Assembly: GCF_048128805.1 (NCBI RefSeq) | Contig: NC_136010.1 | Location: 20,163,480-20,227,479, forward strand | Source: Centroberyx gerrardi | Taxonomy: Eukaryota > Chordata > Actinopteri > Beryciformes > Berycidae | Reading direction: 5' to 3' | Length of the DNA stretch: 64,000 nucleotides | Shown: in pieces, positions 35,869 to 48,869 of the stretch | Layout of the letters: each line of letters starts with the position of its first letter | How positions within the stretch are numbered: the first letter of the stretch is position 1 | Notes under the pieces: model-generated | The model's database searches: none | Seen by the model: only the letters and a program-made list of their open reading frames with translations | What the model was told of the DNA's origin: nothing | Translations under genes and position numbers: made by a program

Positions 35869-36865
35869 TGACTCTCTGGGAATCTGATGCCTCATTGGCT
35901 GAGTCTGTTCTGACTTGCCTGGGCAGGAATGCACCTACCATCTAATGCACTTTTATGTTCAAGCAAATTGACAATGAAGAGTGCCATCATTTTGCAGCAT
36001 AAATATTTCATTCCCCATTTGGATGCAGATTCAAGATGTCACACCCAGAATACAAATGGGCTGTCTCTCCCTTGGAAAATGAGGTGGACCCCCTGTGAAT
36101 ATGATTTGTGTGTGCTCTAGACAAATACAGTGCCGTGTGATTAGTTTTTATTGAGAATCAGTGTCACTGTAAAAAACAAAATAATAAATAATACAGTCTC
36201 ATATGAGTCATACTCAAATTCCAGGATTTGAACTATTGTATGGACTGTATTGACTTAGACAGAACACATTCTCACCGTCTACGAGTGGCTGCAGTGGTGG
36301 CTGGTGCCACTCGGTCTGGCAGATGCAGAATGTCCTTCATTTCTGCACATTTTTGTCATTTTAATCATTCGCTTTTATTCTTTTTCTCTTCAGCATTCAC
36401 GAGAATTAATAAAATGACATCAGAGACATGAAAAAGCTTGAAGGTAAACTGGTTCAGAGGGATCAGTTCATTCTTTATAAATGCATTTTAGTTTGCTCTG
36501 TTGTCCTTAAGGGACGACCTCTTTCAATCAGTCTTTTATTGATATCTGGATTGTCATTTGCAATATTTTTCTCCATAGAGAGCATGGTTACAGCATATTG
36601 GGGTGATGCTGGGTCATGGTGTTCCTCAGCAAGGACTTATTTGACTCATCTTGAATTAATAACTTATTTCAATATCTAGTTAGTCAGATCCCTTCTCTTT
36701 CACTGCAGCAGAACTCAGGCACAGACAGCATAGAAAAAAAAGCATATTTATTGCATAAGTAATACATTTTACACACTGTATAGCTCTATACTATTAAATA
36801 AATAGAATTCAACCCTTAAAAACCTTTTTTTTTTTTAACACTAATCTAGGTGGGGTGGCTCCCCG

Positions 36866-36879
36866 GCGCCATCTATTGG
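36866..36879 (-). promoter_or_regulatory. CTCF-like motif
   Basis: GCGCCATCTATTGG on the plus strand, complement CCAATAGATGGCGC, matches the CTCF core at about 13 of 14 positions. Reverse orientation, facing the forward sites at 8666 and 18005. Confidence 0.45.
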
Positions 36880-37910
36880 CCGCCACAGAGCGACTGCACA
36901 TCAGAAGCCTTTCAGAGGGAGAAATGTGCTGAAAATAGTTCTCAAAATGGAGTATTATGTACATGTCAAATGTTGCTCCCCAAAATGAATGTGTTAGGGC
37001 AGGAGGGTGCTGGGTAATTCTCCCATTCATGTGTGAGACAGGGGGTCTGTCAATACCCTGTGTTTATGTACTTCTCTCGCTGACATGGTGTAATGGAATG
37101 TGCTGTAATGACAGTGGAGGGATGGCATCACAGCGGGAATTATTGGAAACGCTCTCTTTTGCTGCAACATTGTGCCTTATCTGAATATTAGTGGAGCGTG
37201 AATGGCTAGTTAGTGTCATCGCAGTGCAAGACACCACAGACACCGTATCCATTTCTGTTCTATCGCTGCTATTAGTGTGTCTTGAGAAAACACATCACCC
37301 CTGTTGCCAGGAGAATAAAAACACATCAAATTGTATAAAGAGACATTGTTTCATCGTGCTATTACATGCAGGCTACGTTCTTAGTCATTTTTTTTTGCAG
37401 AATTTGTTTGCAACATTTCTCCCTGCCAAATGTGCTCTCTCTCAGTGAGAGATTACAAATAAAAAAGCTCTCAAAACACTTTTATTATGGTGCACCACGG
37501 CCTCATTAGTGGATGTGTCTGGGCTTGTTTTCTGTTCAGAATACCTGTCTGGTTTTTCACTAAGCCTCTACTTCAATAGAGACGGGGGACATTCCAACTG
37601 GCTGGAGGTGCTGATTAGTTGTGGTTTGTTTTGAATGCGAGTGTGTGTGCGCTTCTGTGTCTGTGCTGTGGGACAGGATTGGGGGTAGGGGGTAGTTTAG
37701 AGGTCAGTGCTGGTCTAACACTCTTCTATTGACAAAGGTTAGACGGACACCATCCCTCCCTTTCCACAACCCGCATCCTTTGATTAGCCAGTCCATTAGT
37801 TAACCTGGTCACACAACAGAACAACCATGGAGCACCTGGGTCAGATGTCGCACTGTTGGAATATCGGCTTCCAAATGGTCTGGTGGTGATTAGGGCAAGG
37901 AGCCAGGCTT

Positions 37911-37912
<2 letters not shown>

Positions 37913-37970
<58 letters not shown>
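37913..37970. repeat. (TG)n microsatellite
   Basis: 58 bp of uninterrupted TG repeat. Confidence 0.95.
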
Positions 37971-37971
<1 letters not shown>

Positions 37972-39336
37972 TGTGTGCTGTGAATATCCGTGTGTGCTCT
38001 AGCCTACCTGTCAAGAAAGCATATTGTCTAGGCTTGCACAGAATTCAGGTGAAGTGTGGTGTCTGACTCAGATGGGAATAAACTATATCTGACATTAATG
38101 TGCAGCTCCAAACTTTAGCTCATCTGTAAGTCAAGACTTGAATATCTAGTCTTATTAATAGAGTAAATGTTTATGGCACCTTTCCTGAATCCCAATTTTC
38201 AAATGAAACTCAATACTCATTCACCCAGTGGATTCCTCAAAAAAAGGATTTTTCCTGCCCACCTTAGAGAGCAGGGGTTGGGTGCCTTGACACAGAAACT
38301 CAATAAATTGTCCAGGTTAAAGAACCACTGTGCCTGGACTGAAAGGGGTCACTGAGAGCCAATTTAGATTCCTCAGCCTCCACAGTCAAAAGTTAATCCA
38401 GAGACAAAACAAGCAGCAGAAAAGTGAGCGAGGTGTGCCTGGGTGTGCACTGCACTGGCTGCCTCTCTGTATAGAGGTTATTTGGTCAAATTCTGACGGC
38501 AGCAGGGAACAAACAATACCAAAATAATGGCAGTGGTCTGTTTCCGAGTACGACATCCAGTGGGCATCTCAGATTGACTTGGTGTAATATTAGCCTAAAG
38601 AGTATTACACTGGTCGTTCAATGAAGCTCCTACTCTAAATTTGTTCAAAGACAAAAATAAAGTGTGATATTGTATATACATATATATAATGTAGCTATAT
38701 GGGTGTGAGAATGCAAATTACATGTGCTGAAGTGTTTAGCTTGTTGCTAGCAAAAATACTACTTGGACTAGAAAACGGTTACAGAAATCAACGAACCCAG
38801 TGCCATTAGAGACAAATATATGAAGGTAAAAACGGACCGACTTTGAAAATCCTGCATTAAACATAGACTGTGACAGAGACGATTATGTGAAACCCCGTTC
38901 ATTTTCCCTATGGAGAAATCACTATGGAACCGTGAGCCATATAGAATGTGGGCATGTGGGTGTCAGACTTACGAGATCTATTGCTAACTAGCATAGGCAT
39001 TTCAGGCACAAAATGACAAACATTTACCAATGCTAGCTGCTAACCAAATAAATGTTGTTTTATATAGGTAACTATGCTAATTAATGTATCACTATGTCCA
39101 ACAACTTCTTTGAGCCATGTCAAATGCTGTAAAACATACAGTAGCCTATAACTCACTGAATCCAGAGACTATTAACTTTCCCTCCATTTTTTGTTGAATA
39201 GATAGATTGAATATTTCTTGGATGGCGTGCTTTTGGGGTTAGCTTTACCTTTCATTGACTGGCTATCTAAGATTGACAGGATTTCAACTTTTTTACACCA
39301 TGTTGCCAATGTTTGTGTTGTGCAGAATGATTTTAT

Positions 39337-39370
39337 ACAGACAGACAGACAGATAGATAGATAGATGGAT
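39337..39370. repeat. (GACA)n/(GATA)n tetranucleotide repeat
   Basis: ACAG units followed by ATAG units, a compound Bkm-type satellite fragment. Confidence 0.9.
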
Positions 39371-41429
39371 TGAGATCCTGATGGAAATTCTATAGAAATC
39401 TGGTTTATTTTATTTATATACAGTATGTATATATGTATATATATACTGTATATATAGATACAAAGTGTTGGGAGATATTAATTTCTTAATTGAATCAACA
39501 CACACCTTTTCTGCGAGATGTGTAGGTGGTGTGATTGCCAATAAAAAAACAACAACTTGGCAACAGGATATTCTCTTATAACTGGCATGACAAAATGGAG
39601 GTGTCTCAAGGACTGTTAATAGTGCCAGACTGCTCTCAAACATACAGTCACGTCTCACCTGAAGGAATCCATCCCTCATAAAGCAGCATAAGATTCAGTA
39701 TATTGTCAAATTATGTTTTCAACACTTAAAATTCATGAGAGAATTTCATGCGAGAATGTGTTAATAGGCTGAATATATGTGTGAAAATGACACTAACTGT
39801 ATATACTTGGATATAGTTATATCACAATGTGCTTGATTTTTAATGATATTCTTCAACAACTTGGCTGCTGAGGGACAAATCAAGGCTACATCAGATATTC
39901 CATCAAAGAAACGATTAAATTAAGGCATACACTCCTTGCATGGGAAAGTTGTTGGCTTTATCAGAAACACATAAAAGCCCATTGCTCTCTTCGAGTAAAA
40001 TTGGCCTTGAATATTAATTCACGGAGAAACTCTGATAATGAGTAAGGCTGTTGATGATCTGAGAAATCTGACGTTATTGTGCGTTAATTAATATCAGATG
40101 GAAAAGCTATGGGAAAGGTCGACAGCAGCTATAAATGCCAGCTGCTACTTCTAACTATATAACTATATTCCCTGCTGTATGATCCCTGAAAGGACTGGTG
40201 AGTCTGGACACCCTTTAAGACGTGGAAGCTGAAACCTGCCCTTGTGGAGTCGTTTTTCCTCAAGTTCTCTAGATTTCAGTTATATAGACAGAGTTATGGG
40301 ATTATCTGGGCTAAGCCAGCAAAAGCACATTAGTGGTGACACCAAATTTTTAGTGGCAAGGCATTTAAGAGGAGATGATCCTACATCAGTCAACAAAGGG
40401 CATGGATACTCTGCGGACGAGGACTGTCATGCTTGATAACCTCCTTAGGAAAGTGGAACCATGTTGAGAATTTCTGTATTCCTTTGTCCCTGCTCTCTTT
40501 TCATCTTGACGCTCTCGTTAATTTAATCATCTGCACTGTGAACGAGCAAAGTGTTTAAATTAGAAAAGTTTGAATTATCTTGAAATTAAAATTTAGAGTA
40601 CTGTAAGGATATTGAATGCCAAACTAAAGAAAATAGAAGGGTTGTTAATGTAACGTCAATACCTGAATGACAAACACAGACAGAGGACGGTTGATATGTA
40701 GCCCACAGACAGTTCCTCTAGCATTCTATTTCCAGAAGTCATTGGCACTAAATTGAGAGTTTGTAATCTGGTATTGGTTATTTTCTGGCCTCTGCTTATC
40801 TGAATGAAACATGAGGAGCAGAATGAGTTTCTGACTTTTGAAAATAAGAGCCACAGCCCCTGGCTTTACATATTTATTTGGTAGCAAAGGTTGGATAACG
40901 CAGCTAGGAAACTAAATTATGTATCCACATCTAATGCTGATTCCTCTTCATAGGCCAAGCTCTTTATCTGAGGAGAGGGCAACAAGGAAGGCAGATGTAT
41001 TGCTCTGCAAGTGCCTATTTATCACATTGAAGTACACTGCTAGAATGCTTCCTACTTTACATGTGGATAAGAATAGTGTACTGGGTTTGGGATTTGATTG
41101 AAAGCACTACTATCTAATCTGTGATAAATATTCATCCCATGCCCTTTTTTTATTCAATTGCTGGGGAGCCCAGAATAAATGGAAATTTATCTGGTCAAGT
41201 CCAAGATGTGCTGTAGATTCATGACATTTAGATTTTTCCTGTGTGAGGAGGGCTTTGTTGTCGGAGAGGGTTTTGCATTCTATTGTGACCCGCGGCAAGG
41301 CAAAACTAGGCAGACTTTTACAAAGTAAGAGTAAAGTTTATGTAGGTTTTGAGGAATTATCCAACAATGAAACATTAATTTTGCAGTCACTCGAAGGATC
41401 TAGTTCTGCCTTCTTCACTGTCCTTAATT

Positions 41430-41450
41430 CCCCCCCCCACCCCCCACCCC
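41430..41450 (-). other. C-rich tract, G-quadruplex potential on minus strand
   Basis: Runs of nine, six and four C separated by single A residues; the complement has enough G tracts to fold a quadruplex. Not tested. Confidence 0.5.
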
Positions 41451-42856
41451 TCTGCCTTCTCGCTGTTCACTCAGGTAGGAATTTTCCAGAAGCAGTGCTG
41501 CAGAGCTGTGGAATGCTGACAGGACTGAGCGTGTCCCAGGATCTCTCCCTACCTGCAGTACAGCCTTACCTTTCCTCAAGTGCCTGTGTAAAGCAGCTCA
41601 GACATTCAAAAGACACCTTGAATAAAATCCATAAAAATAAAGTGCAAAAACTGCATATTAGATTAATTTAAAAATCTTAACGTTCCAATGATTGTAGATG
41701 TCTGAGGTCGGCTGATAAAATGTATTTTCATTTTTACTGACGCTAAAACACTGTAGCTCATTATCTGAATACAGGCTATTGTTATGACAAACCAGAGGCA
41801 GTTTTGATTGCGACAATTACTGTATTGGCCACATAGCCAGGGCAGATGTGCATATATAAATACAGAAAAAGGTTAGAAAAAGCAATGGGAATTCTTCATG
41901 CTGAAAACTTTACATGCAACGGCATCATCTACTGACCAAGGGACAGCAATGGAGGGGATGTTGTTGCTGTGCTGATGGCATTGGTTTCCTCTAGTCTTTG
42001 ATATCAGGTTGCTCTGGAGAGACTTTCCCCATGCTATGCCATTGTGACCAGAGGAAAAAGGACTCACACATTGAGGTTTTTCCAGAGAGCGCAGGAAAAG
42101 CTCTGCATGTGCTTTAGGCTGACTCATAAAACAAATGTTTTTGCTTTCACCTCCCCCTCCACGTCCATCCCTCACACACTGAAGTAGCCTACTGAAGTTA
42201 CTGCAGGAATGTAACAGGGTGGAAGATGCTTTTATTTTCTACCGCATGATGCTGACACAGGGCAACATGAGCTGCATCTCTGTAAAGGTTCTAGTCTTCT
42301 CTGATCAGCGCTGGTTAAGTCTATGGACCAGCCTTGCCTGTGAAACCTGATCCAGTAGGGAGATTTTCTTTGAAATGGAAAGGTAATACAGTTTGCTTGC
42401 CTCAAGCGTAGATAACAGTTAGGTGCTTCTGAGTTCTTTGACTCCCTCTATTATGTGGGAGTACCATCAAAATGCATCAGTGCAACACATCTCAGTGGAA
42501 CTAATGGGATCTGAGTTACTGATAATGGTGTACAATTTGAAACCTCATTTTGGTGGGGTAGTTAAGCTTTAACACCGGCGACGCCTGACCATTATCTGCT
42601 TTGCTGCCGATAAAGATTAAAAGAGAGCCCTGAATTAGGCAAACACGACCGCAATGTCCTTTAATAAGAAAAATACTTAGCGAAGAGTCATGTTAAAGTT
42701 GCCCCATTTATTCCACTGGAAAATGAAACAAAGTGAGGTACAAAAGGACAATAACAATCTCTGCTGCAGAACAGCACAGATGACCTACAGGAAGATTATG
42801 AAGTAATGCATACTGCCTGGCATACTGAGCACTACTGAGCTGAGGCATGCACTTGA

Positions 42857-42870
42857 GCGCCATCTATTGA
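42857..42870 (-). promoter_or_regulatory. CTCF-like motif
   Basis: GCGCCATCTATTGA, complement TCAATAGATGGCGC, differs from the CTCF core at about two positions. Same orientation and same ten-base centre as the site at 36866. Confidence 0.35.
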
Positions 42871-43439
42871 AGAAGAAAAGAGGGGGGAAAAAAAGCAGAA
42901 AAGAGGAAACTGGGCAAAACCTTGAATCCACAAGAGGCCACTGTGTCATCAGGCAATTGGCAGTACCCCGATACACATAAACCATGAGGGATGACTGTTT
43001 TCCCTTTGAAAAGCTTGCTTTACAGTGAGAGCACATTAGTTTTAATGGTGTTTATAAGAGCACCAACCTCAACCTAGTAATTTTTACAGATTGTGTAAAT
43101 GGAAGAGTATTATCTCACTGCTGTTATTTGTGGTTGTTGATAATTAGCGCAGTGCATTTTGTGAATTAGTTTACTCTCGAGGTTTGCAAAATGTTGAGAT
43201 TATTATCACAGTCCAAACCGTGGTTTCTAATTATCAAGTTCAATCTAATTTGACAGTGTCCACAGTGTTTGACAAATGTGTTTCTAGTTTTCCTGTGCCA
43301 CTCTCAGCTGAGCATCACTCTAATTAATTTCAGCGTGGTGAGAGGAGCGGGGGAGAGAGTGGCTTTCGCATTCCTTTGTAATGTTCCCCTGAATATGCGC
43401 TGACAATTCTCACCAAAAACTAACGCTGCAATGCTGGCA

Positions 43440-43920
43440 TACTGTTGGTGGACAAAATACTGGAAACACCTAACAACATACGAATATCATCTTATAGGGC
43501 GACCATTTGACCTCAGAACAGCTTCAGCTTGGAATGCTATTATGCAAATCCTGTATGTAGTGGGATATTGGACTATTGGATAAAATGGATGGACAAAATA
43601 AATGGATAAAAGAAATGGAAATCAGAACTTCCCATAAAGGTTCAATGATGTCTAGATTTGGTGGTTTAGCAGGCTGTGGAAGGCTTTTGACTTCATCCTG
43701 GTATTCAATTTTGTTGAGACTCTCAGACGTGTTGATTCAATTCTGTGGTAATTCTGCGGCAATTTGTGAGTCATTCTGTGGTGTCTAGCAACAGTTGCTA
43801 TTGCAGTTTGTCTGTGTTTGACAAGTGTTGACGTGATTTTCAAGACTGTTCCCCTTTGCCACCTTACATCATTTGCCAGTTTTTGAGACTGATGCACCTG
43901 CAGGTCAGGCACAGACTATT
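43440..43920. repeat. probable relic transposable element
   Basis: Opens with GGTGGACAAAATACTGGAAA, a phrase common at ends of fish DNA elements, and continues with repeat-like low-GC text. A minus-strand frame (43652-43912) has no recognisable transposase domain. Boundaries uncertain; called by resemblance only. Confidence 0.35.
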
Positions 43921-46900
43921 TGGTTTCTTTGTATCTCTGTTAATGGCCTCATGTTGCTTTGAAAGCTCACATATGTAAGTGGTGATTGTCATTCCACTTT
44001 TGAAGATGACACACACTGCTAATTTGCTTGCCTGTGTAGCTGCCTTTGAAATTGTGATTTAGTTACTTCATGCAGTGTTTACATTATGTTGTCCTCCCCG
44101 CTTGATTAAAATTCACATGTATCGTTATGACCTAAGAGGTCCAAGCAGGAAATTGGAGCATGGAAATTTCTCTCCTAGAGCAAAACTCAGAGATCCAAGA
44201 CTCTAAATTGAGATATCATAGCAACGTAAACCCAGAAGCTGCTTCCTTGACAATGAATGCGAGAATGACTTTGTTGACCCATGTTTTTGTGAAGTTTGCA
44301 TCCAAATGAGTTTCATGCCACATTAGTACTATTATTCTGAAGCAAAAAGTGTATCCTGATTATGACAAAAAAAAAAAAAAAATCATACTGGATGTGACAT
44401 TCTCTGTCTTCCATCTGATATCACAGATTAGAGGGCAGGGTAAACTCTCAACTCTCCTGTCTTTTTTACGGCCAGACAGTTTGTTAATACCAAACCACGA
44501 CCAGATCTAGGAATAACTGAAACTCTCTGGAATTCTCCTTGCAGCCTGTAACATGGGATTTAATAATGTCTCCTTACTCCTTTTGTCACATAACAGAAGA
44601 GAAACTTTCCTGATCTTTCCTACCCTTGCTGTCTGAGACCTCGGTGGGTCTTTTACTTGATTACCACAGAAAAGAATACTGTGTCCACACTATATGCCTG
44701 GAGAAATGTAAAATGAGTGGGCAAACTTGCCCCTGCTTAATAAGCTCCAACCATTTCTTCCCTTCTCTGACATCTAATTTGATTTTGTTCTTTACCTCAC
44801 CCTGATTCATCTTCTCCAAAATTTGCCTGGCAATTAACTAGTCTGAGTATAAGACAGAGCGTGAACACAGTTTGAGGCACCGCTGCGATTTCACACCATG
44901 TATAAGGCCACAGAGAGGTTCCTTATTATTACCATCAAACAGGAGAGATAAAAGACCTTCAGCCTCTCCATTTTGGAGAAAGGGAGTGATCTATGGCCCA
45001 TACTGTAGCTGATGATAATGACTAAGAAGACGGTGTTGAATACAAAATCAAGCACCACCCCAAAAACAGTCAATATGACAGTTTCAAATATCATCTCCCA
45101 TAATATCTTATGGTAACCTTCAAGAGATAGAGAGAAACCACAATACCACACTATAACTCATAGATTTTTCTCTGATAACAGGTAATTGCTCTATGTGGTA
45201 AATTAATTTGGATTATAACTGTATACCAGCCACACCTTTGGTTCAGGCAACTATTAAATACAATATGCAGCATATTTATCCAGCTGTCTTTACAAGCCAT
45301 GGATGAGACTATTCCACTACCTATCTCTCTCAGCAAGGCATTTAACCATGTGGCCTATTTTCACCTCTGATTCTTTTTGTTCTTTTTGGAACTTCCATGT
45401 GGATTTTTGGAGAAATGTGCAGAAACTGGATTTTTCGTAACTTTTGAAAGTTACAAATGCTTTGTGCACTCTTTTTTTTCCTCCATATGAGAGCGAGCGA
45501 GTCCTGTGGAGCTATTTTCTCCAGCCGGGGGAGACACATAAAAACGAATGATGGCAATATTATTTCTGAAACTGAGTTGACGTTATTGCAGTTTTATGCG
45601 TCATGGGAAATCATTGTGTCCTGGGTTGCGGTAAATGATTATTGAGAGCTAATAGTGTGCGATGTTTAATATAAGGGAAAGAACAGACAAAATCACTCAT
45701 AGCACCTCAGGGAATAAATTAAGGGGGAGGGAGAGTGAGGGTATGAGGCATCTCTGCAGAAAGAGAATCTTTATTACCACCTGCCTGGCTCTGTGTTGTG
45801 TCATTACTGGGAGACACAACAAATTTCATACTTACTGTACAGCTGGTTGAGAACTCTGTTCCCAGACTCTGCTGGGTAAAGCTCTGTGTGTGGACGGCAG
45901 TATTTACTGAAGCCAATACAGCCAGCAAATATTGACCTCTGAAATGTACTAGGAAGACATAGTGACTGCAAACTCTTGAGACCATCTGCGGCATTACTGC
46001 AATTTCTTTTGCCATATGTTTGACTTAACAAGTCCACTGTCCTTTCATTATACGCCCCATGTTCTCAAGTGTATGAAGCCAAACAAGGATAGATTTGCTG
46101 TCTGCAAACTGCATCATACATAATTTACTTCCTTAACTTGTTGGACTTGTGCAGCCCAGTGGCCTGTGGTGTCAGGTCGTTAAGTCTCCTCTACATCCTG
46201 GTCCCCAGGCAGGCAGAGGCAGATTTCCCTCTCATTGACCTTCTGCAGGGCAGACTAGCGCTCCTGTGTTGTGGAGAAAAGCAGCCTAGTCTCAGGAGGC
46301 CTGGTTGCGCCTGGGTGTGCTTATCAGCAGGCGGAAGAGAGAAGCTATTTTCCCCTACCCTTCGATGAAGGGCACCTGGAGAGGCTCCAGCACAGGTAGG
46401 ACCAACTAACAGAACATGTGGCTATTAGACTGCAGAGAGACAGAAGGAATGAAAAGAAATGAATATGTGTAGTGACCAAGAAAATAAACAGAATATATTA
46501 TTTATTATCAATTTATTATATGTTATTGTTTTGCCACGCCTAACTGTATAACAAATTTAGGCTGCCAAACTCAGGTTAGCTGAAAACATTGCAAACACCT
46601 AAATCCAATCAATATCTGCAGTATTCAATTAAGTGAACATTGAAACATAGCCAAGATGTGCTGAGGGTGTCTTTGTTTTAATTATCGGTTAAACCAGCCA
46701 GCTAGAAAGCCAGATAAAGTACCAGCTCGCTCCCATAGCGCTCTCTAATTCTCTCCTATCTTGAGGGCTGGCACTCACCAGCTCTGAACCGTCCAGGTGC
46801 AAACTGGAACCTCAGTAGGTGTAAAACAGACTGAGAGCTGTGAAACATGCCTGCATTACTGTCCGATGTCAAACCAGTCGACTGTTGTGTTCCCCTGGAG

Positions 46901-48480
46901 CCCAGACAGCCTACTTCACACCCTGCCTGTACCTCAGCCTGCCATGGCCCTACTGTGTGAGGATCCTCGACCATACACACCTCAGCAGAGCCGGGCCGCA
47001 TTGTGACTGGCCTTACTAGGTGGTCAGTGGCCACAGAGGACCTTCTGTCTCTAACACTGCTCTTACATGACTCAAAAATGCTAATTGTAGCTTATTCCTC
47101 TCTCTTTCCCTCTCATTCTCCATACCACCCCCCCAATTCTCCAGTGACTTCTGGCCCACCCCCGGCCTTGCCCTTCGCATCATCTCAGAGAGCTGGAGGT
47201 CTCTGCAGAGTGGCAGTGGAGCGAGTGGTGATTAAGTTGGAAGGTCAGGTGGAATTGATTCCTTTCCCCGCGGTACACCCTTGCGCCACTCAGACCGGAG
47301 ATGAGTGCCGATTTGTTTTGGGAGCAGCCTATAGGATTATTTTGCCGATGTAAGCTCTCTTTAGCCTTCTTTTGCCTCCTCTCTCTTGGGGTCCCGTCTC
47401 CCCTCACAGGACACTCTGGTACTGTACTAGTACAACTTTGCGGAGACTCAACTCATCTCTGTTAGCCGGAGCAGGCAGTGGTCAGACGTTTGGAGAACAA
47501 GGCAAGCCCTACAGAGATTGGCTTAATTGAGCTCAATTACTTCGATGAGATGGCATACGCTAGCCCCGAATGATCTCTTCTAATGATTCATTACTGCATT
47601 AAATCACCCATTTCGCTCATGGGGATAACCGTCTCTGTTTTAGTTCTACAAACAAAAAACGATTTGCCCTTGCCTACAATCCATTGGTGTGTCATGCTTT
47701 TCCTGTCTGCCTGTGTTGGACAATCCAGTGATGCAACAGTCTGGCGAGATGTCATCACCATTTCTGAATAGCTGGATCCCTTAATAGCAACGGCTTCTAT
47801 TTAACATGGAACAACATCACTGTTGATGCATGTGTCACACAACATTTTCCGCTATTTTTGTTTTAAATGACATTTGTTCTGTCAAGATGTGTGGCCTGTA
47901 CGGTATTTTGTGAGGGAAGCAAAGGCAGACATTGTAGGCGTCATGTACCTCATGTCATGTAGACAATATCTGAGGTGCGTGAGCATCAATCTGACAACTT
48001 GTTCTGTTGTCTTAACGCCTCATCAAGAGGCGACAGCAAGCTGTAATTATGGAGCCAGCTCCTTGTTTTGATAGTGCTGATTGACACAAAGCTGACGGCA
48101 CACACAACTGTCATCAGTTATGAAGCCCTCCTCCTTGTCTACATGTTTATGTACTGTTGGGCTGAGCTGATGAAAAGAAACCTTGAAGAACATATTTAAA
48201 CATATTAAACTGCACACAATTACCTTTAACTATGGTCTCTTAAAAGGTCTGTCGCCGTCACATAGAAAACCATCAGCACATGTCAAACTGTCATGGAAAC
48301 AGGAACAACATAACTAAAGCCTCAGATGCTTAATGGTACAATTTAGTGGCCTTACAAAAGCTCAGGTTCATACACACTTTACTACAGTGTCACTTCTTGT
48401 GCATCTTTGCGTCTATGTGTGTCCATGCATCGTTTGTTGTGGCACCTATACAGTATGTGTGTACCTGATGTGTGTATGTG

Positions 48481-48490
48481 CGTGTGTATA

Positions 48491-48523
<33 letters not shown>

Positions 48524-48533
48524 GAGAGAGAGT
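48481..48533. repeat. (TG)n(GA)n compound microsatellite
   Basis: TG repeat passing directly into GA repeat; seen directly. Confidence 0.95.
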
Positions 48534-48844
48534 GAATGTGAGTGTGTGCATGTGCATCTGTGTGTAAAGAGAGAGATTGAGTGAGTTTTTATGGTCCTTC
48601 GGGATTCTTTCTTTATTTCTTTCTTTCTTTCTTTTTTTAACAATTCAGCCTTTTTCCCCTATACAGATTGCCGTGCCATAGCTGGAAGTCAGCCGGCTGT
48701 TCTCCCCGTCGTGGGTGGTGCCGACACTCTGACTGTGAAGAACGGGTGTAAAACGTACTGCTGCTAAGCGCCTCTCCACACGTCCCAAGGGAAATGCAGA
48801 CGCTGCACTCTCCCTCACCTTGCTTGGTTACATCCGCAGGATAC

Positions 48845-48869
48845 GGGGAATGGGGGGCGGGGGGGGAGG
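48845..48869 (+). other. G-rich tract with G-quadruplex potential
   Basis: Tracts of four, six and eight G plus a final GG, separated by AAT, C and A. Enough G runs for an intramolecular quadruplex on the plus strand. Untested. Confidence 0.55.

Larger units (their letters stand above)
35126..42856. other. gene-free stretch with microsatellites
   Basis: No exon supported. Contains CT, TG and GACA/GATA tracts, AT-rich DNA with a short AT palindrome near 39415-39455, a CTCF-like site at 36866, and a degenerate LINE-tail-like stretch near 41470-41620. A GC-poor block at 40000-40110 has GTTAATTAATATCAG and similar homeodomain-type words. Confidence 0.5.

Noticed and set aside
41470..41620. Resemblance to the 3' end of a fish LINE (WNA ... 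FKRHLE-type words)
   Set aside because: Too short and degenerate to assign to a family.
43652..43912. Minus-strand frame suggestive of a transposase piece
   Set aside because: No catalytic motif or helix-turn-helix could be recognised; kept only as a possible repeat relic.
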